Below, piece after piece: positions 1 through 10,051 of a stretch of DNA of 64,000 bases. Positions within the stretch are counted from its first letter, which is position 1; each line of letters opens with the position of its first letter. Source of the stretch: an uncultured Clostridia bacterium (GTDB lineage Bacteria > Bacillota > Clostridia > Christensenellales > UBA1242); NCBI GenBank assembly GCA_930990975.1, contig CAKNRR010000003.1, positions 77,037 through 141,036 of the forward strand, written 5' to 3'. Made by a program: the position numbers and the translations under genes. The notes under the pieces were generated by a model. It had not been told where the DNA came from and ran no database searches. It saw only the letters and a list, made by a program, of their open reading frames with translations.

Positions 1-1
1 G

Positions 2-187
2 AATTATGAAAATCGTTCTTTCAAATCTAAAATGAAAGAGGCAAACAGAAAGAAAATTCCTTACATTATTGTCGTTGGGGAAAACGAAGTTAAATCTAAG
101 ATATATGCCCTTAAAAATATGAATACTGGCGAACAATGGAATCTTTCTAAAGAAGAATGTATCAAAAAGATTTATGAGGAAAAATAA
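2..187 (+). CDS. thrS: Threonyl-tRNA synthetase, C-terminal end (5' truncated by window)
   Basis: Frame from nt 2: NYENRSFKSKMKEANRKKIPYIIVVGENEVKSKIYALKNMNTGEQWNLSKEECIKKIYEEK*; resembles the ThrRS anticodon-binding domain tail (KIPYxxVVGxxE). Confidence 0.7.
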   Translation, partial: NYENRSFKSKMKEANRKKIPYIIVVGENEVKSKIYALKNMNTGEQWNLSKEECIKKIYEEK

Positions 188-265
188 GCTGATAAATGGC
201 AATAAAAAAGATTGACTACACAGTAAATAATTCCCCTTCAAAAAAAATAAAGTAGCAAGCAAAAA

Positions 266-306
266 AACTTCTGTGATATAATGAAATGTTCACAGAAGTT
301 TTTTAT
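266..306 (+). terminator. Rho-independent terminator
   Basis: AACTTCTGTGA / TCACAGAAGTT stem followed by a T run, downstream of thrS. Confidence 0.85.
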
Positions 307-384
307 ATTACTAAATATATGAATGATAAAAAGATATAAAGTACTTTATCCTACTCAAAAAAACAATAAAACAGAGAATTTCAG

Positions 385-424
385 CAAAAAAATTGTTAGT
401 GTTGGTTAATCAACACTAACAATT
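385..424 (-). terminator. Probable terminator of the minus-strand lipoprotein gene
   Basis: Perfect 14-bp inverted repeat AATTGTTAGTGTTG-GTTAAT-CAACACTAACAATT; on the minus strand it is followed by a T7 run. Confidence 0.7.
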
Positions 425-548
425 ACCACAGACAGTGACTTTTTGCATATTGTCCACTTCTTGGGTAAGCCAACTTCACTATCTTTTTTTATTTTAATAT
501 AATTTAAAAATTTTTAAATTTTTGATAAATAAAGGACTTTCTAGTCCT

Positions 549-1484
549 CTAAGCCAAAATTGTTTCAGAGAAGCCATTTGAATAGTTAAACACATACCCT
601 TTTTCTGTAACAGTTATTGTAAAAGCTTCTCCCGTTGCAACTCCGTTTGTTGCATTCTTTACTCTTACATTGAAAACATTTTCATTATTTGCTGATTGAG
701 TGATTTCATATTTGACTTTATTTTTGCCTGCTTGAGAACTATTTACAAATTCAAGCTCAAGTTTCTTTTCCTTACGAGAATTCTCAAATTCTACTTCTGT
801 CACTTCTCTTTGTCCATTTTGTGAAATGGTATATTGATATTCAACCTCACTATCTTCCATTTCATGTTCTATTAAAATATAATCTGTGTCATTTATAAAC
901 GCTCTAAATTCAATAGCGATTTCTATTTCTTTCCCCTCTTGTTCATATTCTCGCATACCTTCAACATTATAGATATCATCTCCACTAATAATTATACCGC
1001 TCAATGTTGTATTTGTTTCAGTTTCAAGAACATTGTCATCTATTTCCTCATCTGTATTTGTATAAACCTCATTGTAATACATGCTAAAAGATTTCTGATT
1101 TCCATCTAAAGACGGAACGGTCAAACTCATTTTAAAATGATATTGTCCAGCATATTGATCATCAGGCGCAACTACTCCGTTGGTATAATAATCACTTGTA
1201 TCACTTGCAAGCATATCTTTGAACATCCCCATATATCCTGCAATACTTTGCACATCTTCTTCTTGAACTTCAACTGGTCTTTGAGTCTGCATAGTTGAAG
1301 CTTGTGCGGTATCTATGCTCTGCAAATAGTTAAAACTAGAAATAGCCGACATTGCATAAAAATCTTGTGCATATTGTGTATTACTTTCTGTCTTTTTCCC
1401 ACATGCGCTTAACCCTAACATTGTCGCCGAACCAACAATAAGAGCAAGTGCTAATGTAAAAAATCCTTTCTTTTTAATTTTCAT
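549..1484 (-). CDS. Putative lipoprotein
   Basis: N-terminal signal with lipobox-like LGLSAC; acidic/Thr-rich remainder; no recognised domain. Confidence 0.75.
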   Translation of the reverse strand: MKIKKKGFFTLALALIVGSATMLGLSACGKKTESNTQYAQDFYAMSAISSFNYLQSIDTAQASTMQTQRPVEVQEEDVQSIAGYMGMFKDMLASDTSDYYTNGVVAPDDQYAGQYHFKMSLTVPSLDGNQKSFSMYYNEVYTNTDEEIDDNVLETETNTTLSGIIISGDDIYNVEGMREYEQEGKEIEIAIEFRAFINDTDYILIEHEMEDSEVEYQYTISQNGQREVTEVEFENSRKEKKLELEFVNSSQAGKNKVKYEITQSANNENVFNVRVKNATNGVATGEAFTITVTEKGYVFNYSNGFSETILA

Positions 1485-1790
1485 ACTCCCTCCTCAATTT
1501 TATAATAACATAATTATTTAAGTTTACGCAACAAATTTTCACAAAAATCAATTGAAAACATCTTTTTTTACATATTTTTATTTGAACTTTATAAAAAAAC
1601 AAAAATATTATTTTTGACAACGATTAATTAAAGAAAACAAGACTGGCAACCTTCTTTATAGCAAAAATTGTCTTTTGGCTAGGTTTTGTAATGATATTAT
1701 TTTCATTTATATCAAAATTTATTGAAACTGAATAGAGCTTAAAACTTTTATTTACTTGTAAATTAAGAAAGGTTTGTATATAATATTTAT

Positions 1791-3629
1791 ATGAATAATC
1801 GTATTAGAGAAAAGCTAAAACTTTTGACCACTGAACCTGGCGTTTATATAATGAGAGATAAAGACGGCAATGTTATTTATGTCGGCAAAGCTAAAAATCT
1901 AAAAAACAGAGTAAGTCAATATTTTAGAAATTCTCCAAAGCCAGCAAAAGTTCAAGCAATGGTGGATAATGTTGATATATTTGATTATTTTATCACAATG
2001 AGCGAAATGGATGCTCTTGCACTTGAAAGCAACCTTATCAAAAAATATCAGCCTTTTTATAACATTTTATTGAAAGATGGAAAACAATTTCCATATATCA
2101 AAATTGACATGAAGGAGCCCTTCCCTAAACTTGAAATCGTGAGAAAAGTCAAAAAAGATGGAGCAAAGTATTTTGGACCATATTTTGCCGGCATAGATGT
2201 TCGAGAAATCGTAAAGACAATCAATTCTGCTTTTAAAATCCGAACATGCAATCTAAAAATCACAGAAAAATCAAGGGCAAAAAGAGAATGTTTGAACTAC
2301 TCTTTAGGATTATGTTCTGCCCCATGCACAAAAAGGATAAATGCCAATGAATATAAAAAAGAAATTGACAAAGTTATAAACTTTTTGAATGGAAATGATG
2401 ATGAAATTGAAAAAATTTTAACTGAAAAAATGAATTTAGCCGCTCAAAATGAAAATTTTGAAAATGCAATACTTATGCGTGATCGTCTTAAAATGGTTTC
2501 AAAGCTTAAACAACGCGTTGTTGCCAATCTGCCAAAAGATGTCAGCAAAGATGTTTTCGCTTATTACACTGACGGGCTGAGTGGCGTCATCACAAACATG
2601 GTCATTCGTGGAGGCAAAATTCTGGGGATTATTTCATATCCTTGTCTTGATGCAGAGCTTGAAGAAGGACAAACTCTTTTCAACTTTATTGTACAATATT
2701 ATCAAAATCTTTTGGTGCCTAATGAAATCATTTTGTCGCATGATATTGAAGATAAAGAACTTTTGTATGAATTTTTTAATAAAAAAGTCAATATTATCAC
2801 TAACCCACATGGTATAAACAAAAATCTTTTAAATATGGCACTTGAGAATGCCAAAGAATATCTCAATAAATATATTGAAAAAGAAAAGCTTAAGTACAAC
2901 AACACCTTGGGCGCCGTCAATAGCTTAAAAGAAAAACTTGGATTGAGAGAATTGCCTTTGCGTATGGAATGCTATGACATTTCAAACATCAGTGGAACAA
3001 ACAAAGTTTGTTCGATGGTTGTATTTAAAAATGGAGAAGCAAGCAAGAAGGACTATCGTAAATTTAAAATCAAAACAGTCAAAGGCTCAAATGATTTTGC
3101 TTCACTTGCAGAAGCTTTGACGCGAAGATTGAAAAGATTGGTTGAGCAAAATGGAGAAAGCTTTAAAGAAAAGCCTAACCTCATCATTATTGATGGTGGC
3201 AAAGGGCAAATCTCGTCTTCTTATGATATTTTGAAAAGTTTTGGACTTGAAGACAAAATTGATATGATTGGTCTAGCCAAAAAACAAGAGGAAGTCTTCT
3301 TCCCAAATCGTTCGCTCCCTACCCTTCTAAAACCTGGCAGTGCCGAGCTTAAGCTTATTCAAAGAATAAGGGATGAAGCTCATAGATTTGCTATAACTTA
3401 CCACAGAAATTTGAGAACAAAAAAGCAAACTGAATCTATTTTAACTCAAATCCCTGGCGTTGGTCCTAAAAAGAGGGATGCTCTATTGAAAGCATTTGGC
3501 ACAAGCGAAGAGGTTGCAAAGGCTGACATAGACTTACTACAGACAGTCCCTGAAATATCTCCTACCCTAGCATCTGCCATATATAACTTTTTTAAAGCTC
3601 ATCCAATAGATTACTCGCCAGAAGAATAA
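1791..3629 (+). CDS. uvrC: UvrABC system protein C (excinuclease subunit)
   Basis: GIY-YIG N-terminus (TEPGVYIMRDKDGNVIYVGKAKNLKNRVSQYF), UVR motif, MECYDISNISGTNKV, C-terminal HhH (IPGVGPKKRDALLKAFG). Confidence 0.98.
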   Translation: MNNRIREKLKLLTTEPGVYIMRDKDGNVIYVGKAKNLKNRVSQYFRNSPKPAKVQAMVDNVDIFDYFITMSEMDALALESNLIKKYQPFYNILLKDGKQFPYIKIDMKEPFPKLEIVRKVKKDGAKYFGPYFAGIDVREIVKTINSAFKIRTCNLKITEKSRAKRECLNYSLGLCSAPCTKRINANEYKKEIDKVINFLNGNDDEIEKILTEKMNLAAQNENFENAILMRDRLKMVSKLKQRVVANLPKDVSKDVFAYYTDGLSGVITNMVIRGGKILGIISYPCLDAELEEGQTLFNFIVQYYQNLLVPNEIILSHDIEDKELLYEFFNKKVNIITNPHGINKNLLNMALENAKEYLNKYIEKEKLKYNNTLGAVNSLKEKLGLRELPLRMECYDISNISGTNKVCSMVVFKNGEASKKDYRKFKIKTVKGSNDFASLAEALTRRLKRLVEQNGESFKEKPNLIIIDGGKGQISSSYDILKSFGLEDKIDMIGLAKKQEEVFFPNRSLPTLLKPGSAELKLIQRIRDEAHRFAITYHRNLRTKKQTESILTQIPGVGPKKRDALLKAFGTSEEVAKADIDLLQTVPEISPTLASAIYNFFKAHPIDYSPEE

Positions 3630-3794
3630 TTTTGTAAATTTGAGCAAAAATTTAAGTTTTTTAAGCTATTTATACGATTTTTTTATTAAAAAAACAGAAT
3701 TTTTACTTAAAAAAATAACTTTTAAAAGTTTTTTATTCAATTACAACAAGTGAATTTTATACCTCATTACCTTTTATTAATTCATCCATTTTGC

Positions 3795-3830
3795 AAAACT
3801 CTAGTTCACACAATAGGCTAGAGTTTTATT
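3795..3830 (+). terminator. Rho-independent terminator
   Basis: AAAACTCTAG ... CTAGAGTTTT stem followed by ATT. Confidence 0.6.
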
Positions 3831-3940
3831 AATGCAAGTGAGATTGTGTGATTTTTTAACAAAAAAATCTTTATAAGAATTTTTTTAATTTATTTGTAAA
3901 TAATTTTTATTGCTGTTATACTTGGATTTAGGAGGTTATT

Positions 3941-5062
3941 ATGAGAAAAATAACAATGGTACAATATGGTTGTGGAAAGATGAGCAAGTACACAATGCGT
4001 TACGCCCTTGAAAAAGGTGTTAAAATTGTCGGAGCATTTGATATTGATGAAAGCAAGATTGGCTTAGATATTTCAAGCATTATCGGTTGCGACGAAAAAT
4101 TGAATGTAAAAATTCAAGATGCAAAAGAGTTTGAAGACTTTTTAAAAACACATGATGTGGATGTCGCTATCATCACTACAACAAGCATTTTTGCAGAAAA
4201 CTACCCTATTTATGAAATATGTGCAAGAAATGGCGTTAATGCCATATCAACTTGCGAAGAGGCTTTCTACGCACAAAACTCAAGTCCAAAACTTGCAAAA
4301 AAGCTTGATAAAATTGCAAAAGAAAATGGATGCACTATTTGCGGAAGCGGATACCAAGATGTTTTCTGGGGAAATCTTATAAGTGTTATTGGAGGCGCAA
4401 CTCATAAAATTGTAAAAATCAAGGGAAAATCAAGCTATAATGTAGAAGATTACGGTATTTCTCTTGCTAAAGTTCATGGTGCAGGACTTACAAAAGAACA
4501 ATTTGAAAAGGGAATCATTGAACCTGAAAAAATGTCTGAAGAAGAGCTTAAAAAACTCATTAATTCTGGCAAATTTGCCCCTAGTTTTATGTGGAATGTA
4601 AATGGATGGCTTTGCTCTAAACTGGGCTTACACATCACAAAACAAACTCAAAATTCGGTTCCTCAAATTGCAGAAGAAGAAATCCACAGCACTACTTTAA
4701 ACATGACAATTCCAAAAGGATATTGCACAGGTTTAAGTGCTGTTGTTACAACTGAAACAAAAGAAGGAACAACAATTGTCAGTGAATGTATTGGAAAAGT
4801 TTATGGACCAAACGATTTTGATTGCAACGACTGGACTATTGAAGGCGAGCCTAGCACTAGAGTGGTCATTGAAAGACCTTCAACTGCAGAGCTTACTTGC
4901 GCATCAGTCATAAACAGAATAGTAGAAGTTCTTTGTGCAGAGCCTGGATATACAACAACTGACCAAATGCCAGAAAACATTTACAAAGCACACAATTTGG
5001 ACAAATATATCGAAATTGTCGACTGCCCTGATTGTGATGGCGAATGTCATTGTCACGATTAA
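3941..5062 (+). CDS. NAD(P)-binding amino-acid dehydrogenase, dihydrodipicolinate reductase-like / 2,4-diaminopentanoate dehydrogenase-like
   Basis: MVQYGCGKMSKYTMRYALEKGVKIVGAFDID Rossmann start; DapB-like architecture; Cys/His-rich C-terminus CPDCDGECHCHD. Confidence 0.7.
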   Translation: MRKITMVQYGCGKMSKYTMRYALEKGVKIVGAFDIDESKIGLDISSIIGCDEKLNVKIQDAKEFEDFLKTHDVDVAIITTTSIFAENYPIYEICARNGVNAISTCEEAFYAQNSSPKLAKKLDKIAKENGCTICGSGYQDVFWGNLISVIGGATHKIVKIKGKSSYNVEDYGISLAKVHGAGLTKEQFEKGIIEPEKMSEEELKKLINSGKFAPSFMWNVNGWLCSKLGLHITKQTQNSVPQIAEEEIHSTTLNMTIPKGYCTGLSAVVTTETKEGTTIVSECIGKVYGPNDFDCNDWTIEGEPSTRVVIERPSTAELTCASVINRIVEVLCAEPGYTTTDQMPENIYKAHNLDKYIEIVDCPDCDGECHCHD

Positions 5063-5269
5063 TAGATAAAAAATAAATTTCAAAACTTGCTTTATTAAAC
5101 ATGAATTTTGTTTGATAAAGCATAAATTTTGAAATCATGATTTTAGAAAAAATATAGAAAACAAAAAAAAGATTTTAGAAAAATATATAAAATCATATTG
5201 TTTTATTGTTAATTTTCAATATTTTGACTATAAAATTCAAAATTTGACCAAAGATTAATTAGGAGTTTT

Positions 5270-5911
5270 ATGAACAAAGGATTTTTTATTACATTTGAAG
5301 GTGGAGAAGCTTGTGGGAAATCCACCCAAATAAAGAAGTTAAAAGATTATATTTCCGCAGTAGCAAAAAATGATAAGTTTGTTTTTGTAAGAGAACCTGG
5401 CGGCACTCCTTTAACTGAAGAACTGCGAAAATATATTTTAAATTATGAAATTGATAAGCCATTGCCAATGACTGAACTTTTGCTATTTTGCGCTTGCAGG
5501 CACGAAAATGTTTATAAAAACATACTCCCTGCACTAAATGAATGGAAAATTGTTGTTGCTGACAGATTTTATGATTCAACTATCGCATACCAAGGCGCTG
5601 CTCGAAATATCATGAGCATGGAAGATATTTTAGATTTGACAAAAAAAATTATTGGAGATGTTAAACCTGACCTAACATTTTATTTCAAACTTGAGCCAGA
5701 AGAAGCTTTCAAAAGAAAAACTGGACTTGGCGAACTTGATAGAATTGAAAAAGAAGGGCTTGAATTTCATAGAAAAATTGCAAAAGGTTATGACTATATC
5801 GCAAGTCTAGAAAAAGACAGGTTTTATTGCATTGATGCCAGCAAATCAATTGACGAAATCTTTGAAGAAATTTTAAGAGTTTTAAAAGAAAAATTACCGC
5901 AAATCTTTTAA
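5270..5911 (+). CDS. tmk: Thymidylate kinase
   Basis: FITFEGGEACGKSTQIKKL P-loop, FVREPGGTPLTEELR, VADRFYDSTIAYQGAAR. Confidence 0.96.
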   Translation: MNKGFFITFEGGEACGKSTQIKKLKDYISAVAKNDKFVFVREPGGTPLTEELRKYILNYEIDKPLPMTELLLFCACRHENVYKNILPALNEWKIVVADRFYDSTIAYQGAARNIMSMEDILDLTKKIIGDVKPDLTFYFKLEPEEAFKRKTGLGELDRIEKEGLEFHRKIAKGYDYIASLEKDRFYCIDASKSIDEIFEEILRVLKEKLPQIF

Positions 5912-5960
5912 TATAACTTTTAATATAAAATAAATATAAATCGATTAAAAAGTCAATAAA

Positions 5961-5990
5961 AATCACGACAATTTATGTCGTGATTTTTTC
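5961..5990 (+). terminator. Rho-independent terminator
   Basis: AATCACGACA ... TGTCGTGATTTTTT. Confidence 0.85.
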
Positions 5991-6033
5991 TTTTTACCCT
6001 TATTCTTTCATTTAGTTTTGAAATTTTCATTTT

Positions 6034-7338
6034 TTATTTTATTAATATTTTTTTGCAATAACCTTTATAATCAAAGTTTTCTTTATCATCTTTTGAAATG
6101 ATAACTATTGTAGGTTTCTTGTTTTTGATATTTTCTATTTTACTTTTTATATCATCAAAAGTTATTGAGTTGTCAAGTTTGTTATAATACTCAATTTCAT
6201 CATCTCCAAGAATATCTCCAAATCTATCGAAGCTGTAGAAATTTCCATAAACGCAGTCTTGAATTGATTTTACATTAAAATTCAATGAGTTTACAAGTTT
6301 TTTCTTACATTTCTCATACAACTCTTGAGTATAACCATTCAAAAGCTCTTTCAAAAATTCAGGGATTTCTTTTATTACTTCATTTATATTGTCTTCTTGG
6401 CAAACTATATTAATTCCTGCAATTGTCTTATCAATACTTTGGAATATTGACGCTGCACAACTGTAGCATAATTGTTTCTTAACCCTAAAGTGTTGGAACA
6501 AAAGCTCATCAAAAACTTTGCCTGTAAGATTGTTTATTTCTGAGTTTTCCCTGTAATAATAAGGCAATCTTTCTTTTGTTTCTATTTCATATTCCAAATA
6601 TATTTGAGCCTTTCCTTCTTCATATGGCTTTGAATAGAAGAACATAGGCCCCTTATCCCCTTTGTCATCCATTCTTCCAAAACCAATTTTTCCATTTTCT
6701 CGAAGTCTTGGAGAAACATATTTTGAAACAATTTCATTCACTTCTTCTTTAGTAATATTTCCAGCGACACTTATTGTAGCATTTTCTTTATGAATATACT
6801 CTTTTATAAACTTTTTAATATCTTTTAATGTGATTTTATCTAATGTTTCAACACTTCCTGCTAAAGAATATTCCATATTAGTTATATGTCTATCTTTAGA
6901 ATGTTTCTTATTATAAATTAATCCAAGAAGCCCTGCATTTGTCTTTCTTCTTGTAAGAATCTCATCTTTTACAATTTTATATTCTTCATCAAATTCCTTT
7001 TGAGTGTATTTTAAATCATTAAGGCCTTCACACATAAGATCTACAAGCCCAGCAATCTCATCTTTGGTTGCCATTAATTTTAAACACATATCTCTTGTTG
7101 ATGTATAAGCATTTGTATACTGATATTCTACTCTTTTATCGTGTCTTTCTTTTCTTCCATATCTTTTAGTTGACCAGCCCATCAAAGCATGTTCACAAAA
7201 ATGCGCAACACCAGCTTTCCCTATTGGATCATTTGCTGCACCAGCATTAAAATGTATATCAAATTCTACGCCTTTTATATTTTCAATATATTCATATAAA
7301 ACAGTTATGCCTTCAGTTTTGTAAATACAAGCGTTCAT
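6034..7338 (-). CDS. M16 family (insulinase-like) zinc peptidase
   Basis: Inverted zinc motif HFCEH in AGVAHFCEHALMG; downstream E residues (EEYKIVKDEI); M16 layout. Confidence 0.88.
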   Translation of the reverse strand: MNACIYKTEGITVLYEYIENIKGVEFDIHFNAGAANDPIGKAGVAHFCEHALMGWSTKRYGRKERHDKRVEYQYTNAYTSTRDMCLKLMATKDEIAGLVDLMCEGLNDLKYTQKEFDEEYKIVKDEILTRRKTNAGLLGLIYNKKHSKDRHITNMEYSLAGSVETLDKITLKDIKKFIKEYIHKENATISVAGNITKEEVNEIVSKYVSPRLRENGKIGFGRMDDKGDKGPMFFYSKPYEEGKAQIYLEYEIETKERLPYYYRENSEINNLTGKVFDELLFQHFRVKKQLCYSCAASIFQSIDKTIAGINIVCQEDNINEVIKEIPEFLKELLNGYTQELYEKCKKKLVNSLNFNVKSIQDCVYGNFYSFDRFGDILGDDEIEYYNKLDNSITFDDIKSKIENIKNKKPTIVIISKDDKENFDYKGYCKKILIK

Positions 7339-7351
7339 ATCCCTCCTTATA

Positions 7352-7378
7352 TTAAAACCAGAGATGCACTCTGGTTTA
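7352..7378 (-). terminator. Possible terminator between DUF2188 gene and M16 gene
   Basis: AAACCAGAG-atgca-CTCTGGTTT hairpin with TTTTAAT on the minus strand. Confidence 0.5.
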
Positions 7379-7434
7379 ATTTAAAATATTATTTTCTTTT
7401 AAACGAAATTTATAAAAAACTATAAAAGTATTGT

Positions 7435-7908
7435 TTAATTTTGTTTATTTGAATTATCTTTTAAATTCAAGTTTGCTTTCTTTTGGAATTTGCCATCTTT
7501 TTTATATACAACAAATTTTGTGTCTTGACTTTTACTTAATTCTTGAACACGAGCCAATGCTTCTTCTTTTGTTTTTTTGCTGTCTATAACTCTTTTAGCG
7601 CCATCCTTTTTAATCTTCCACATTTTGTCTTCTTTGTCAAACACAACTCTATAGACAGATTTCTTTTCTTTCTTTTCAACAGTTTCAGTTTCTTCGTTTT
7701 CTTTTTCTTCTTTAGCTGTTTTTTCAGGTTGTTCAACCTTTTCTTCTTTCACTTCTTGCTTAACTTGTTTTTCTTGTTTTTCAGGTTGTTTTTCTTCTTT
7801 AACCTGTTTTGTTTCTTTTTCTTGTTTTACAGTCTTCTCTTGTTTAACTGTTTCTTCCTCTTTATTTTTCTTCTCTTTTTTCTTTTTTCCAAAAAACCAC
7901 ATAATCAT
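7435..7908 (-). CDS. Lys/Glu-rich protein with C-terminal DUF2188-like domain
   Basis: Long K/E/Q/V low-complexity tract followed by MWKIKKDGAKRVIDSKKTKEEALARVQELSKSQDTKFVVYKKDGKFQKK. Confidence 0.75.
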   Translation of the reverse strand: MIMWFFGKKKKEKKNKEEETVKQEKTVKQEKETKQVKEEKQPEKQEKQVKQEVKEEKVEQPEKTAKEEKENEETETVEKKEKKSVYRVVFDKEDKMWKIKKDGAKRVIDSKKTKEEALARVQELSKSQDTKFVVYKKDGKFQKKANLNLKDNSNKQN

Positions 7909-8269
7909 TCTCCTTATAAATTTATTATACCATTTTTTTCTATTAATTTCAACATATTTTTAATATTATTTTTAATTAAAAAAGTTTTATTTTAGCTCTA
8001 AAAAATCTTGTTTGCCATACAGTTTTGTTGAACAAATTTAAGTTTATTTTTAATAGTTTTCGTTAAAAAATTAATAAAATAAATCAAATAGTCCATTCAT
8101 TACAAAAGCCAAATATATACAAATCAAATAAAAAGATTTATTTTTAAAATACAATTTTTTAAAGTTTTGTGATATTTTTTTCATTTGTTTTTAATATATT
8201 GATTAAATTTAACTTTTTATTTTTTATTTTATTTAATTTATGTTATATTATACATTGTAAGGAGTTTTT

Positions 8270-9451
8270 ATGAAAAATATTGGTACTATTTCATGGGGCG
8301 TCAAAGCTCCAATTATCCGTCCTGGGGATGACCTCGTAGAAATTACAGCAGACAGTGTTATGAAGGCTGTAAAAGAAGCTAAAATCAAATTAAAAGATAG
8401 GGATATTGTCGCTGTAACTGAAGCGATTGTTGCAAAAAGTCAAGGCAATTTTGCCACTGTTGACGATATTGCAAAAGATGTCAGAGCAAAAATGGGAGAA
8501 GGCACCATTGGTGTTATTAACCCAATTCTTTCAAGAAACAGATTTTCAAATATTTTAAAAGGTATTGCTAGAGGTTGCGACAACATTGTCATCCAATTAT
8601 CTTACCCTTTTGATGAAGTGGGAAATCCTTTGGTAAGTATTGACAGGCTTTATGAACTTGGAATCACAAACTTCAACAAGACTTATACTGATAAACAATT
8701 CTATAAAATTGTAGGTAAAATTGAGCATCCTTTCACAGGGCTCGATTATATTGATTTCTACAAGAAAATTTGTGGAGATAAATGCAAAATCATTCTTTCT
8801 AATGATCCTACAACCATTCTTAAATACACAAAAAAAGTTATAACAGCTGATATTCACTCTCGTTTTAGAAATAAAAGCCTTCTTTTAAAGCGAGGAGCTA
8901 AAAAAGTCATTGGGCTTGATGAAATCTTAAATCAACCTGTTGATGGAAGTGGATATAATGAAAAATATGGAGTGCTTGGCTCAAATTTATCTACAGATGA
9001 AAAACTAAAATTATTCCCTAGAGATACTGAAAGTTTTATAGAAAAATTGCAAAAGAAACTTAATGAAGTCAGTGGCGTCAAAATGGAATGTATGGTTTAT
9101 GGCGACGGCGCTTTCAAAGACCCAGTAGGCGGAATCTGGGAACTTGCTGACCCTGTGGTTTCCCCTGCCTTTACAAATGGGCTTGTAGGCACACCGAACG
9201 AAATCAAACTTAAATATGTAGCCGACAACCAAATTGGTCAACTTACTGGTAAAGAAGCTGAAAAAGCAATAAAAGAAATCATAAGCAACAAATCAAAAGA
9301 TCTCAAGAACCAAAATGTTTCTTTAGGAACAACTCCAAGACGCATTACAGACCTCTTAGGCTCACTTGCTGACCTTACAAGTGGAAGTGGCGATAAAGGC
9401 ACTCCTATAGTGCTTATTACAGGCTATTTCAACAATTACGCAGACGAATAA
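8270..9451 (+). CDS. Coenzyme F420-0:L-glutamate ligase (CofE)-like protein
   Basis: DDLVEITADSVMKAVKEAKIKLKDRDIVAVTEAIVAKSQGN plus R-x-S-NILKGIARG and DPVGGIWELADPVVSPA, CofE-like pattern. Confidence 0.7.
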   Translation: MKNIGTISWGVKAPIIRPGDDLVEITADSVMKAVKEAKIKLKDRDIVAVTEAIVAKSQGNFATVDDIAKDVRAKMGEGTIGVINPILSRNRFSNILKGIARGCDNIVIQLSYPFDEVGNPLVSIDRLYELGITNFNKTYTDKQFYKIVGKIEHPFTGLDYIDFYKKICGDKCKIILSNDPTTILKYTKKVITADIHSRFRNKSLLLKRGAKKVIGLDEILNQPVDGSGYNEKYGVLGSNLSTDEKLKLFPRDTESFIEKLQKKLNEVSGVKMECMVYGDGAFKDPVGGIWELADPVVSPAFTNGLVGTPNEIKLKYVADNQIGQLTGKEAEKAIKEIISNKSKDLKNQNVSLGTTPRRITDLLGSLADLTSGSGDKGTPIVLITGYFNNYADE

Positions 9452-9548
9452 TACTAAAATAAACATAAAAACAGCAAATTAATAATAAACAAACATTCAA
9501 TATAGGTTAATAAAATATACAATAAATCAAAGCTAAAAGAAGGTATTT

Positions 9549-9959
9549 ATGAGAATTAGTTCAAGAGCTGTCATCATTGAAAACAACAAACTGTTGACAA
9601 TGTTTAGGCGTCGTAAAATTGATGACAAATATGTTGAGTATTTCACCATCCCTGGTGGAGGACAAAATGATGGCGAAAGTTTGGAAGAAACTGTAAAGCG
9701 AGAACTTAAAGAAGAAATGAATGTTGATATTTCTATCATTGGGTATCTTGGAAGTGCTGTTGATGCCAAAGGCGAAGCCAATTATTTCCATTGCAAAATT
9801 GTTTCTGGAACTCCAGTTTTAAGTGGAGAAGAGCTTGAGCGTTTGAGTGATGCCAACTTTTATAAACCAACCTTTCTTGACTTAAAGGATATAGAAAATG
9901 TCACGCTTTATGGAAAAGAATTTGTCTATAAAGCAATCAACAAAGATTATTTAAAATAG
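9549..9959 (+). CDS. NUDIX hydrolase
   Basis: Nudix box GGGQNDGESLEETVKRELKEEMNV. Confidence 0.92.
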   Translation: MRISSRAVIIENNKLLTMFRRRKIDDKYVEYFTIPGGGQNDGESLEETVKRELKEEMNVDISIIGYLGSAVDAKGEANYFHCKIVSGTPVLSGEELERLSDANFYKPTFLDLKDIENVTLYGKEFVYKAINKDYLK

Positions 9960-9993
9960 CAAAATTTGAAATTAAAACAATTTTTGAAAAAAT

Positions 9994-10038
9994 AAAATAG
10001 CAGGTGTCAATCTTTTGTAGATGTCACCTGCTATTTTT
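9994..10038. terminator. Bidirectional terminator between convergent genes
   Basis: AAAATAGCAGGTG ... CACCTGCTATTTTT. Confidence 0.8.
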
Positions 10039-10051
10039 ATAAATATTATTT

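Noticed and set aside
7543-7995. 150-aa Phe-rich plus-strand ORF
   Set aside because: Antisense shadow of the Lys/Glu-rich DUF2188 gene; composition artefact.
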